In this document: one piece after another, positions 1 to 7,480 of the stretch
How positions within the stretch are numbered: the stretch's first letter is position 1
Layout: each line of letters opens with the position of its first letter
NCBI GenBank assembly: GCA_014523685.1
Contig: JAATVT010000058.1
Location: 1-18,577 of the forward strand
Origin: Nitrososphaerales archaeon TH5893
Lineage (GTDB): Archaea > Thermoproteota > Nitrososphaeria > Nitrososphaerales > Nitrososphaeraceae
Reading direction: 5' to 3'
Length of the DNA: 18,577 bases
Notes under the pieces: model-generated
Databases searched by the model: none
What the model was told of the DNA's origin: nothing
What the model saw: only the letters and a program-made list of their open reading frames with translations
Position numbers and translations under genes: made by a program

Positions 1-129
1 ATTTTCTAATTAATTGGAATAATCACAAAGTAAATCCTATTTACTAATATTGGAGTAAAATCTATGAGTAAGTATATTTTTTCCTAGCCTAGTCTGAACA
101 TACAAAGTCTGGTATACGATTCTGGATAT

Positions 130-624
130 TCAGGGTTTGGGATCTATCTCCTTATAGGATTCCCAAAATGCATCGCCCACATAGTGCAGGTTATCTAGAA
201 CATAACCTTTAGTGCTATGGGATGCTATCATACTATCCTCGAGTGCTCTACCTATTGCAAGGATCTTTGAGTATTTCTCGTCTTTAACTATCACAAAATC
301 GCCTTTCGAAAAGTTGTCGAATTTTGTGATCCCTGGCCGCATTATCTTGGCACCATTGCAAACAAATCTTATTGCTCCCATATCTACTACTACCGTTGGA
401 AAAGCAGTAAGAATTTGCACGGTTCCTAAAAAGGGAACTATGGTCTCGCTATCAATCTGTACCGCGGTGAAGGCCTTAGTGCAAATTATCCGCTGACCTT
501 TGTCTATTTCATAGGATATGAAGTTTTTTTCGTTATCAAAATTGTGAGCACTAGGTGGCCAGTTTTTCCGAATAATGTCCTTTATCACTGAACTTTCCTT
601 TTTAGAAAGTATTGATTTCTTCAT
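130..624 (-). CDS. MCT-1/Tma20-like PUA-domain RNA-binding protein
   Basis: A 164-residue protein with a pre-PUA region (about residues 1-75) and a C-terminal PUA domain (about 76-158). The PUA part reads VDMGAIRFVCNGAKIMRPGI at residues 80-99, and near the end NLHYVGDAFW, which closely resembles human MCT-1 (VDKGAIKFVLSGANIM, and ENIHYLNDGLW). In eukaryotes MCT-1/DENR bind the small ribosomal subunit and act in re-initiation and recycling; the archaeal homologues are assumed to bind RNA or the ribosome, but the role here is inferred. The ATG lies only 18 bases after the citrate synthase stop, so the two are probably co-transcribed; a weak AAGGT ribosome-binding site precedes it. Family assignment is strong, function moderate. 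Confidence 0.88.
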   Translation of the reverse strand: MKKSILSKKESSVIKDIIRKNWPPSAHNFDNEKNFISYEIDKGQRIICTKAFTAVQIDSETIVPFLGTVQILTAFPTVVVDMGAIRFVCNGAKIMRPGITKFDNFSKGDFVIVKDEKYSKILAIGRALEDSMIASHSTKGYVLDNLHYVGDAFWESYKEIDPKP

Positions 625-642
625 GTCCGACCTTAAAAGTTT

Positions 643-1845
643 TCAAGTACGGCTTGTGCTATCAATAAATTTCTCTGATGCTGCTCGGGCTTCCATGGGT
701 ACATATTCACAACCCATTGGCCCGCAATATCTTCCTACATATAGTGCCTTTGGCCTATATAGTGCTGGCTTAGGTGCGGCTTCTGCGAATTTTTCTTCAA
801 TTATGTGCGATGACCAGCCTGCAATTCTAGAAATTGCGAAAATGGGCGTATTAAGGTCCATAGGTATATCCATATCATGATAGAGCGACGCACTATAGAG
901 ATCAACATTAGGGTAGATTGCTTGCTTTTTTTCTTCCATCATATATTTCTCGGTAATTCTCTCAATTTTCTCAGTAATTTCAAACCACCTGGTTTTCTTC
1001 TGGTTTGACATGATCTTAGACAGTCTTGAAAGTACTTCAGATCGAGGATCCGTAGTTTTATAGACGGCGTGCCCCATTCCCATAATCCGATCTCCTGCGT
1101 CGAGGTGATTTTTTACCCATTTCTCAACGTTTTTTGGTTCGTTGATATCAAGAAGCATCTTCATTACCTGGACATTGGCACCGCCATGCAATTCGCCAGA
1201 AAGAGCTCCAATCGCCCCTCCAGTGCACGAATACATATGGGCCCTTGTAGATGCAATCTCTCTTGCAGCAAATGTGGACGCGTTGAAACTGTGTTCAGCA
1301 TGTAAAATGAGACATATATCAAGAATTTTTGCCTCCTGAGCAGGTGGCTTTTTTCCTCTCAACATATGTAGGAAATTAGAGGCATGCGATTCCTCCTCTG
1401 TCGCCGGCACTATTTCTTTGTGATTTCTGATACGATCCCATGCTGCTACTATTGACGGAATCTTGGATATCAAATTAATAGCACGGTTAAGGTTAGCATC
1501 CTTTGTGTCATCATCAAGATTTGGATCATAGTCTGCCAGTTCACAGACACTTGATTGGAGCACGTCCATTGGCATCGCACTTGGCAGCCGATTTTTAAGG
1601 CTCATTATTAGCCGTTGGGGGATCTGTCTTGCTTCTCGGAGTTTTTTAGAAAATATATCTAGCTCATTATTACGTGGTAGCTCGCCGAAGAGCAGGAGGT
1701 AAGAAGTTTCTTCAAACGTTGAATGATTGACAAGGTCGAGAATATCATATCCCCGATAAATTAATTTACCATTGTTACCATCAATAGAACAAATCTTGGT
1801 ATCTGCCACCTCAATATTTCGCAAACCAATGTTCCTCGCATCCAT
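643..1845 (-). CDS. gltA: Citrate synthase
   Basis: A 400-residue citrate synthase that condenses oxaloacetate and acetyl-CoA to citrate, the entry step of the TCA cycle. The active-site triad is visible: His220 in GELHGGAN, His259 in GMGHAVYKTTDPRS, and Asp315 in YPNVDLYSA. These fit the two histidines and the aspartate of archaeal and pig enzymes. The C-terminal RPKALYVG stretch near residues 364-371 is also typical. Length matches the compact archaeal/bacterial type I form (about 370-400). It is the first gene of a probable two-gene unit with the PUA protein and has its own TATA box about 31 bases upstream. Citrate synthase versus 2-methylcitrate synthase cannot be settled from motifs alone, but with sucCD nearby the TCA role is more likely. 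Confidence 0.95.
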   Translation of the reverse strand: MDARNIGLRNIEVADTKICSIDGNNGKLIYRGYDILDLVNHSTFEETSYLLLFGELPRNNELDIFSKKLREARQIPQRLIMSLKNRLPSAMPMDVLQSSVCELADYDPNLDDDTKDANLNRAINLISKIPSIVAAWDRIRNHKEIVPATEEESHASNFLHMLRGKKPPAQEAKILDICLILHAEHSFNASTFAAREIASTRAHMYSCTGGAIGALSGELHGGANVQVMKMLLDINEPKNVEKWVKNHLDAGDRIMGMGHAVYKTTDPRSEVLSRLSKIMSNQKKTRWFEITEKIERITEKYMMEEKKQAIYPNVDLYSASLYHDMDIPMDLNTPIFAISRIAGWSSHIIEEKFAEAAPKPALYRPKALYVGRYCGPMGCEYVPMEARAASEKFIDSTSRT

Positions 1846-1870
1846 CTATAGTCATAGATGCGCTAGTACT

Positions 1871-1883
1871 AAATATATAAATT
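1871..1883 (-). promoter_or_regulatory. TATA box of the citrate synthase gene
   Basis: Read on the minus strand this is AATTTATATATTT, a strong archaeal TATA element centred about 31 bases before the ATG at 1845. With the usual 26-base distance to the start site, the leader would be only about five bases. Confidence 0.6.
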
Positions 1884-2246
1884 GACATACAAAACTGAAT
1901 TCCTAGAGGCTCCTATTTCTAGATATTTTGCCATGCTGAAGACATGTAAAAGCAATGTTTTCTACGACTGTGTTGGGACTAAAAAAACTGCAAGCATGAT
2001 GATATAGGCTTGTCCTCTACACGCTTGATGCAATTTTAGATGTAATTAGTTTATTTCCAAATGTTTGGATTGGACAAGAACTAGAAATCATAATTTCGTC
2101 CAAAACTATAGTCAAAATGTAAGCATGTTGATTCTTAGATAAAAATTCAGAATCAGAAATGATATCTATTAAGAATCGCTATTCTAGTGAACTGTCACAC
2201 AGCCCGTCTGCTCCTCGCCCACTGGTACTTCCTTGAGCCTAGCATT
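1884..2246. other. Gene-poor AT-rich gap with inverted repeats
   Basis: About 360 bases without a convincing gene in any frame; the longest start-to-stop frames are near 25 codons. It contains several inverted repeats: CTTGTCC at 2009-2015 with GGACAAG at 2072-2078; CCAAATGTTTGG at 2057-2068; and a larger hairpin of GATTCTTAGATA (2130-2141) with TATCTATTAAGAATC (2163-2177), pairing with a three-base bulge around a 21-base loop. The last lies about 70 bases after the proteasome stop on its transcribed strand, so it could belong to a 3' end, but no poly-T tract makes it a clear terminator. No tRNA was found by eye. Confidence 0.4.
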
Positions 2247-2846
2247 CTATTTAACGGGCAACATTTCTTCGCGCAAGTTACTACGGTTTATTGTTAAGAT
2301 ATCTATCCCGTCTCCACTTGACGAATCTCGTTGTATAGATGATTTCATCGCCTTGATTACTAGATTCCTAGCTTTATCTTCAGACAGATCTTGGCTATAT
2401 TCTGCATCCATTACACCTAGCGCCATTTCGGCTCCTGAGCCCACCGAGGCGTAATCATCAGGGAGTACCGAGCCAAGAGGATCTAATGTGTATATTTGCG
2501 GTTTGTATTCGGTACCACCAACTACCACTTGTGTTAATAGCGGAAAAAACCGCCTTTCGAACATGATTACAGACATCAATTTCGCGATAGAGTTAGTAGC
2601 AACAATCCTCTTAGTTTCGAGCTTCCTAATTTTAGCAAGAGCAGTAACCTGTCTAACTAAAACTTGCATATCTGCGATCATTCCGGCACAGGCTGCACCG
2701 ACATGTTCAGTTACCGGAAATATTTTCTTGGTATTCTTATTTACAACGAAATTTCCATAAGATACACGTTTTTCTGCAGCGAGAATAATTCCCTCTTTAT
2801 AAGAAATACCTATTGCGGTTGCCCCTGGAAAAAATTGAAATGCCAT
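2247..2846 (-). CDS. psmB: 20S proteasome beta subunit, likely non-catalytic
   Basis: A 199-residue beta subunit of the archaeal 20S proteasome, which forms the inner rings of the cytosolic protease. It aligns along its length with the Thermoplasma beta subunit: GITLKD/GISYKE, NFIMHKN/NFVVNKN, ASTGSG/ASVGSG, QRDSASG/QRDSSSG. Glu17, Arg19 and Lys33 (mature numbering) are kept, but the nucleophile Thr1 is alanine: the segment is PG-ATAIGI where active subunits have G-TTTVGI. Only eight residues precede that position, so there is no normal propeptide. From memory, a Sulfolobus beta subunit has a similar ATAIG start. I infer a structural subunit paired with an active beta encoded elsewhere. The start is supported by an AGGTG ribosome-binding site six bases upstream. 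Confidence 0.93.
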   Translation of the reverse strand: MAFQFFPGATAIGISYKEGIILAAEKRVSYGNFVVNKNTKKIFPVTEHVGAACAGMIADMQVLVRQVTALAKIRKLETKRIVATNSIAKLMSVIMFERRFFPLLTQVVVGGTEYKPQIYTLDPLGSVLPDDYASVGSGAEMALGVMDAEYSQDLSEDKARNLVIKAMKSSIQRDSSSGDGIDILTINRSNLREEMLPVK

Positions 2847-2852
2847 ATCTTA

Positions 2853-2857
2853 CACCT
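2853..2857 (-). promoter_or_regulatory. Ribosome-binding site of psmB
   Basis: AGGTG on the minus strand, six bases before the ATG at 2846, complementary to the CACCT near the 3' end of archaeal 16S rRNA. It fixes the psmB start and shows that this mRNA has a leader. Confidence 0.55.
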
Positions 2858-2893
2858 GTTCTATATTCAATCTCATTTAGTCTTTTCTAAAAA

Positions 2894-2905
2894 GGAATAT
2901 ATTGG
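2894..2905 (-). promoter_or_regulatory. Putative TATA box of psmB
   Basis: CCAATATATTCC on the minus strand, centred near 2900. A start site about 26 bases on, near 2874, gives a leader of about 28 bases that includes the AGGTG site. Confidence 0.4.
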
Positions 2906-3046
2906 ATTGATGGTTCCATTCAGCTCGCAAGACCGTTTACAAATCATTGCAGAGTACTCATTATATTTATGGCGATCCAATTTAAACGAAAGGTTCCCAA
3001 TTCAATATGATTAACGTGGGGTTTTAATATCCAGATTATAAAGTTC

Positions 3047-4735
3047 TTATTTCTTATTCACGGTGTTATCATGTATTCTAATTGCTTCAGCTACCAGTCT
3101 ATTTTGAAGCTCCAACGCGTTTTTTCCTTCTGGATGTTTTGATTCTGCGATTGCCTCGGCCACAATTCCTATGATATGTCTTAGCAAGAATTCATCACCT
3201 CTTGTCGCTTCTGCAGTATATGTAGAATTTGCCTTATTCACAAACACGACGTTTTCATTAGTAAAACTGTATCTCGAATCGGAGTCGTCTTCATATGGGA
3301 TTACCTTATAGCCAACCTTTCTTAGTGCAAATGTTTTTTTTAGAACGGGTCGTCTAACTTTGCTGGTTGTAATAATCAGAGGAGATTGTGCATTGCCAAT
3401 TGTATCGAAATCAGATGGACTTGGTTGAGGCGTGCCAGGAAGATTTTCGGTCGTAACCAAATTTTGATGGCTGTCCGATGGGTTTTGCATTGATATTCGG
3501 TCGGCATTAGTTTCTGAAATAATCTGATTTCCACCCTCTTCAACCATATCTGACGGCATGGTACTCCCCATATAATTAGGAATTAGAGTGGAATCCACTG
3601 GAGAAGTAACGCCAGCTCCAAGGCTTTTCTGAGAACGTTTCAAATTATTGGTGGTTTGAGCTCGCCCTCTTACTCCATGTTCTTTGACCTCAATGGTTTC
3701 GTAGCCCTCTACTTCTTCCGTTTCTATGTTCTCTACTATTGCCTGGCCAAGCACCTTATCTATCTCTTTGTAGATTCTTGATTCCTCCCTTGTTATCAAG
3801 ACGTCCTCGTATTCGCTTAAACTTGGAAGTACGGTATCTGATATGAAATTCTGCATACTCTGGAAGAATTTGGAATATTCTTCATCCTCTATTAAGGCCG
3901 ACTTATCAGCAAATCTTGACGTTAATGAATCACATCTAACGAATCCAGTCACCCTTTTGAGCTTGTTCCCAAATCCAAATGAACTTCTCGTTACTACATG
4001 ATTCCCAACCATGATAGCAATCCCGTTTTCATCGTCTGAGAGAGGTCTCTTGGCAATGATTATCTCTCCCATGATCTTCCCACTGTCTAGGTTGATACCA
4101 AGTCTATGGCCTTGAATATCAGGTGCCTTTATATCCTCAGCCCCCATGAAATCCCATTCTGTATAGGTATCAGATGACTTGATGAAAACTTGAAATAAGG
4201 GCTGCCTTAAAATTGCCAACTTACGAATTTCTTTCGACAATTTGGTTGGGTCAACTAGTAATTTCGCGCCCTTCAGAAACAATTCTGTCCCATTTCTTCT
4301 TAGCTGGGATTCATTAATTTCATTAAGGGGGGTATTGCCAGTAAAAAGCCTATCTAGTACTGACGCTTCCAGTAGGAGTGATTTATGGAAGGCGTCACGC
4401 TTTGTTCGTATCTTCATATTCTGAAAAGATGTCAGAAATGATAACCTTCCTGTGCCATACCTACCAGTTCTTACTCTCCGAAGCCTAGGAGAAATCGAAT
4501 CATACTTCTTATGAGGTGATCCAAGAAACAAGAATTTTTCCATCCCAACCGCATCCATTCCCGCGTCATCTTCTATCAAGATAGATCCGTCCTTTAGGAC
4601 TGTGATTAGAACTTTGGTAGCATCCTCATCAAAAGCGTTTTCTATTAATTCCTTTACAATTTCATTTGGCGAAACCCAAGTCTTGGTAGCAAATTCCCTG
4701 AAAAAGGATGGATGTACTTTTAATTCCACTGTCAT
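3047..4735 (-). CDS. GHKL (HSP90/MutL/MORC-like) ATPase, function unknown
   Basis: A 562-residue protein with an N-terminal GHKL ATP-binding fold. The N-box is ELIENAFDEDA (residues 29-39, with Glu29, Asn33 and Asp36), the G1 motif is EDDAGMD (55-61) and the glycine-rich lid is RTGRYGTGRLS (89-99). An S5-like transducer region follows to about residue 305, including VGNHVV (243-248) and a TGFVRCD...DKSALI segment resembling MORC/MutL relatives. Residues about 345-455 are rich in Ser, Thr, Pro, Asn and Gln and probably disordered. A folded C-terminal part (about 460-555) follows. Relatives remodel DNA, RNA or protein complexes through ATP-driven dimerisation; no client is evident here. It is a single gene with its own TATA box. 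A GGTGAT lies 22 bases before the ATG, too far for a normal ribosome-binding site. An upstream in-frame TAA rules out a much earlier start. Confidence 0.8.
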   Translation of the reverse strand: MTVELKVHPSFFREFATKTWVSPNEIVKELIENAFDEDATKVLITVLKDGSILIEDDAGMDAVGMEKFLFLGSPHKKYDSISPRLRRVRTGRYGTGRLSFLTSFQNMKIRTKRDAFHKSLLLEASVLDRLFTGNTPLNEINESQLRRNGTELFLKGAKLLVDPTKLSKEIRKLAILRQPLFQVFIKSSDTYTEWDFMGAEDIKAPDIQGHRLGINLDSGKIMGEIIIAKRPLSDDENGIAIMVGNHVVTRSSFGFGNKLKRVTGFVRCDSLTSRFADKSALIEDEEYSKFFQSMQNFISDTVLPSLSEYEDVLITREESRIYKEIDKVLGQAIVENIETEEVEGYETIEVKEHGVRGRAQTTNNLKRSQKSLGAGVTSPVDSTLIPNYMGSTMPSDMVEEGGNQIISETNADRISMQNPSDSHQNLVTTENLPGTPQPSPSDFDTIGNAQSPLIITTSKVRRPVLKKTFALRKVGYKVIPYEDDSDSRYSFTNENVVFVNKANSTYTAEATRGDEFLLRHIIGIVAEAIAESKHPEGKNALELQNRLVAEAIRIHDNTVNKK

Positions 4736-4812
4736 CGGTCGATTGAGATTTTACAACATCACCTTTATTTGTTGCGTATGAAAACTTGTTTGACAATCTA
4801 GTCACATAAGAT

Positions 4813-4824
4813 ACTATAAATAGG
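4813..4824 (-). promoter_or_regulatory. TATA box of the GHKL ATPase gene
   Basis: CCTATTTATAGT on the minus strand. The expected start site near 4792 gives a leader of about 57 bases, long for this window, containing a GGTGAT motif at 4758-4763. Confidence 0.5.
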
Positions 4825-4901
4825 CATCTGGACCTTGAGTCAAACAAAATGCACCTTGGATGAGACAATACTTTCTGTTAAGGCTTCTGTGATGTATTCC
4901 C

Positions 4902-5462
4902 TCAGATCCTAAAAACTGTGACTTTGCCATTAGCTATGATGTCACAAATTCGGTCTTTTATTTTGTCTACATCAATATCATAGTATTTCCCTCGGGCATT
5001 ACTGAGTTTCTTGAGAGCACGTCCAAGGATAGAAATGCAGATCTCCTCTTCGGCCTTCTGGTAATGTACATAGGCTGCACAGATTAGAATAATGCCGCCT
5101 ATTAGCTCCTTTTCGACTCCTGTGGATTCTTTCCATATAGATTCAAGTATTTCATGAGCAATCCAATATTTCTCTTCGTTAAAGTAACTTTTCGCCTCAG
5201 AAATCGCCTCTAACTTTTCCCTTCTTTTTTCTATGACATGGTATGAACTTGAATAGTCGCCAATGTCACGGAACATATGTGCAACCTTGACGATTTTATC
5301 GTAATCTGGTATGCTTATATCATATTCAATGTGGAACCTAGATACTCTTGCGTCTCTGATGGCTATTCCGCTTGTTGAAGATAGTTCTCTGGCCTTATTT
5401 TTTAGCCACAAACTATCTTTTGGTTGGTAAAACGAATTTTGTAGAAATAGCATATATCTCAT
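4902..5462 (-). CDS. DUF309 family protein
   Basis: A 186-residue protein. Its second half carries the DUF309 signature: a YFNEEKYWIAHEILESIW stretch (residues 93-110, with His103, Glu104, Glu107 and Trp110) and a second helix ending in AAYVHYQ with His133. DUF309 proteins are small helical proteins of unknown function; the conserved His/Glu pattern has suggested metal binding. The N-terminal 90 residues are less familiar. The open frame extends 31 codons further upstream, but I start at the ATG at 5462: it lies ten bases after the methyltransferase stop and has GGGGTGG just before it, while the longer form would overlap the neighbour by about 80 bases. Co-transcription with the methyltransferase is likely. 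Confidence 0.8.
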   Translation of the reverse strand: MRYMLFLQNSFYQPKDSLWLKNKARELSSTSGIAIRDARVSRFHIEYDISIPDYDKIVKVAHMFRDIGDYSSSYHVIEKRREKLEAISEAKSYFNEEKYWIAHEILESIWKESTGVEKELIGGIILICAAYVHYQKAEEEICISILGRALKKLSNARGKYYDIDVDKIKDRICDIIANGKVTVFRI

Positions 5463-5472
5463 AGAACCACCC

Positions 5473-6297
5473 CTAAGCCATTTGAGCAAATATATAAGCA
5501 GTATCAAGTTCTTGGTCGTTAGTCCACAATGTGGGGAGAGTGACATTGCCGACAATATTCAATCCGTAGGCCTCTATGATATTTCCCCAGCCCCATAAGT
5601 TCCTATCAGCCGCGTATTTTCTCAGCACATGAGTCCCCATGAAATTAAAGCCAGGTTTGACTTTTGTGTCATGAAGATCCCTTGCCTTTGTTAATACATC
5701 TCTTGCCAATATATCTCCTTGTTCGGGTAAGCCAGATATGAAAAAGACCGGATTTGATAGGTCGAGAGAATTATAGTTGAAGCTAGTCGCGTCTATGTTA
5801 AGGATCTTGAACTCGACGCCTGTTGAAGAGACGACGTCGTGTTGAAGTACGCTCAAATTAGTATCGATCTCGATGCTTATAGACCTTAATCCCAAGATAG
5901 TCGAACAATATGCTATCCTTCCATCTCCTGAACCGACATCAACCAATTCGGTATATCCCAATTCTTTAGAAATAAAAGCCAAGGCAAAAGCGGACAAGAC
6001 CCAAGTCGGGTAAAATGGTTGATAAGATGTATCGTACTTCTTGCTACTAAGCCAATAGTTGGTGATATCCCCTTCGTATGATTTGCATAGTACCCCATCC
6101 ATCATAATATCAATTTGTCTAAGATAAATGGGATTATTTTGCGCAAACAAATTCAGTTTGTCAAGAATGCTCTGCCCAATATTCAAATTTCTTGACTGTT
6201 GGCAAGGTATGATTTCTGTGACATAGTTTACTGGCGAAAAATTAGCCATGTAGTTTCTCTTGAGCATCGTAATTTCTGAACAGATATCTTCCAACAT
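5473..6297 (-). CDS. Putative class I SAM-dependent methyltransferase
   Basis: A 274-residue protein with one recognisable Rossmann methyltransferase core. Motif I is ELVDVGSGDGRIAY (residues 117-130), followed by the acidic SIEID (141-145) that would bind the SAM ribose, and NIDAT (167-171) for the adenine-binding loop. The strand-4 motif is NPVFFISGLPEQGD rather than the NPPY of amino-methylating enzymes, so the substrate cannot be guessed. The first 95 residues form an unfamiliar N-terminal region. Alternative starts exist at residues 11 and 17; the first ATG follows an AAAGGA stretch. It sits between the zinc-ribbon gene (23 bases upstream) and the DUF309 gene (ten bases downstream), suggesting one operon. 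Confidence 0.75.
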   Translation of the reverse strand: MLEDICSEITMLKRNYMANFSPVNYVTEIIPCQQSRNLNIGQSILDKLNLFAQNNPIYLRQIDIMMDGVLCKSYEGDITNYWLSSKKYDTSYQPFYPTWVLSAFALAFISKELGYTELVDVGSGDGRIAYCSTILGLRSISIEIDTNLSVLQHDVVSSTGVEFKILNIDATSFNYNSLDLSNPVFFISGLPEQGDILARDVLTKARDLHDTKVKPGFNFMGTHVLRKYAADRNLWGWGNIIEAYGLNIVGNVTLPTLWTNDQELDTAYIFAQMA

Positions 6298-6320
6298 TAT
6301 CCTTTGGAATGACGTTTATT

Positions 6321-6503
6321 TTAGTACACTGATTCTGCGCTTGGCCTTAACCCGCGCTTGTAAGACTTTTGTCCGCATATCGAACAACAATACAGCTTCC
6401 TTCTTTTGTATGTATAAATAACATCCTCGTCTTCCATTATACTGTGGATCGTCTTTGTCATACATCGATCGCAGAATCTTGATTCCGTAGCTACATTATT
6501 CAT
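6321..6503 (-). CDS. Small zinc-ribbon protein
   Basis: A 60-residue protein with two CxxC knuckles, Cys11/Cys14 (FCDRC) and Cys40/Cys43 (CSIC, preceded by a further Cys39), separated by about 25 residues. This spacing fits a zinc ribbon. Basic residues cluster around the second knuckle (YKRRKLY, SYKRGLR), which suggests nucleic-acid or ribosome contact, though that is inference. It lies between sucD (59 bases upstream) and the methyltransferase. A TATA-like CTATTTTTATTG at 6537-6548 on the minus strand suggests its own promoter. No specific family is recognised. Confidence 0.75.
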   Translation of the reverse strand: MNNVATESRFCDRCMTKTIHSIMEDEDVIYTYKRRKLYCCSICGQKSYKRGLRPSAESVY

Positions 6504-6562
6504 GTGATTTCTATTGACTTAATTCCAATTCGTTTCAATAAAAATAGGATGGTACTCTCTAA

Positions 6563-7480
6563 CTACTTCTTTAGCCTTTGGGACAACAGAATAGGAACCT
6601 CTGATGGTGTTTTTGCTACCGGAACATCCGACTTGAAAAAACTAGCCATTTTTGATTCAGCGGAGCCATAATTGCCATAGATGATAGCACCTGCGTGACC
6701 CATTCTCTTTTCTTTAGGTGCTGACCTTCCTGCAATATATCCTATGACTGGTTTTGGATATGAAGTTTCCAGAATATACTCTGCTAACAGCTCCTCTGCA
6801 TCACCACCAATTTCACCTACAACTACAATACATTCGACATCATTTATTCCTCTAATTATATCAAAGCATTCGATAAGATTTGTGCCGTTAACAGGGTCAC
6901 CTCCAATACCCATGCAGAGCTTCTGACCAAAGTTCGCCTTCGACAAGCTGTATGCTAGCTCATACATTAAAGTGCCACTCCGGGACAATAATACCACGTT
7001 ACCTGTTTTGAACGGTTGAGCTGGCATAATTCCGATTTTTATAACCTCCGGAACTATAATGCCTGGCGTGTTTGGACCAATGATTCGAGCATTTTTGAGC
7101 TTCGCGTATTCTATTAACTTCAGGGAATCTATAACCGGAACGTGTTCTGGAATCGCTACTAACAGTTTTATCCCGTTATCTAATGCTTCAATTGCCGCTC
7201 TCAAAAAGTTTGAAGCTGGAACAAAAATGACAGATATAGAGGCACCTGTTTGTTTTACAGCTTCGCCCATCCCGTTGTAAATGGGGATTCCATCAAATTC
7301 CTGCCCACCTTTCCCAGGTGTTACGCCGGCCGTTATGTTTGTACCGTAGTCCCGCATCAATTGAGTATGGATAGATCCAAAGCTCCCCGTCATTCCTTGA
7401 ACAATCACTGGTTTTTTGCGGTAATTTTTGTCTGTTTCTTGCCCTACCAAAATGTTCATAAGATCAAACTGACTTGCCAT
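6563..7480 (-). CDS. sucD: Succinyl-CoA ligase (synthetase), alpha subunit
   Basis: A 305-residue alpha subunit that binds CoA and carries the phosphohistidine of succinyl-CoA synthetase, which interconverts succinyl-CoA and succinate with nucleotide formation. The CoA-binding Rossmann part includes VQGMTGSFGS (residues 27-36) and TPGKGG (54-59). The ligase part includes IGPNTPGI (134-141), SRSGTL and GIGGDPVNGT (191-200). The phosphorylated histidine is His262 in RMGHAGAI. About 15 extra residues precede the usual N-terminus, but this start has a very strong GGAGGAGAT ribosome-binding site inside the end of sucC, so I keep it. The two genes overlap by 17 bases, which supports coupled translation of an alpha-beta complex. 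Confidence 0.95.
   Translation of the reverse strand: MASQFDLMNILVGQETDKNYRKKPVIVQGMTGSFGSIHTQLMRDYGTNITAGVTPGKGGQEFDGIPIYNGMGEAVKQTGASISVIFVPASNFLRAAIEALDNGIKLLVAIPEHVPVIDSLKLIEYAKLKNARIIGPNTPGIIVPEVIKIGIMPAQPFKTGNVVLLSRSGTLMYELAYSLSKANFGQKLCMGIGGDPVNGTNLIECFDIIRGINDVECIVVVGEIGGDAEELLAEYILETSYPKPVIGYIAGRSAPKEKRMGHAGAIIYGNYGSAESKMASFFKSDVPVAKTPSEVPILLSQRLKK

Noticed and set aside
2664..3014. 116-residue plus-strand frame across the psmB start and upstream region
   Set aside because: More than half is antisense to psmB and the rest covers the psmB promoter; no domain is visible.
4662..4868. 68-residue minus-strand open frame overlapping the start of the GHKL ATPase gene
   Set aside because: It overlaps the ATPase coding start by 74 bases in another frame, runs across that gene's TATA box, and its sequence has no protein-like pattern.
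5463..5555. Longer N-terminus for the DUF309 protein
   Set aside because: The 31 added codons overlap the methyltransferase gene, while the ATG at 5462 sits ten bases after its stop with a GGGGTGG site.
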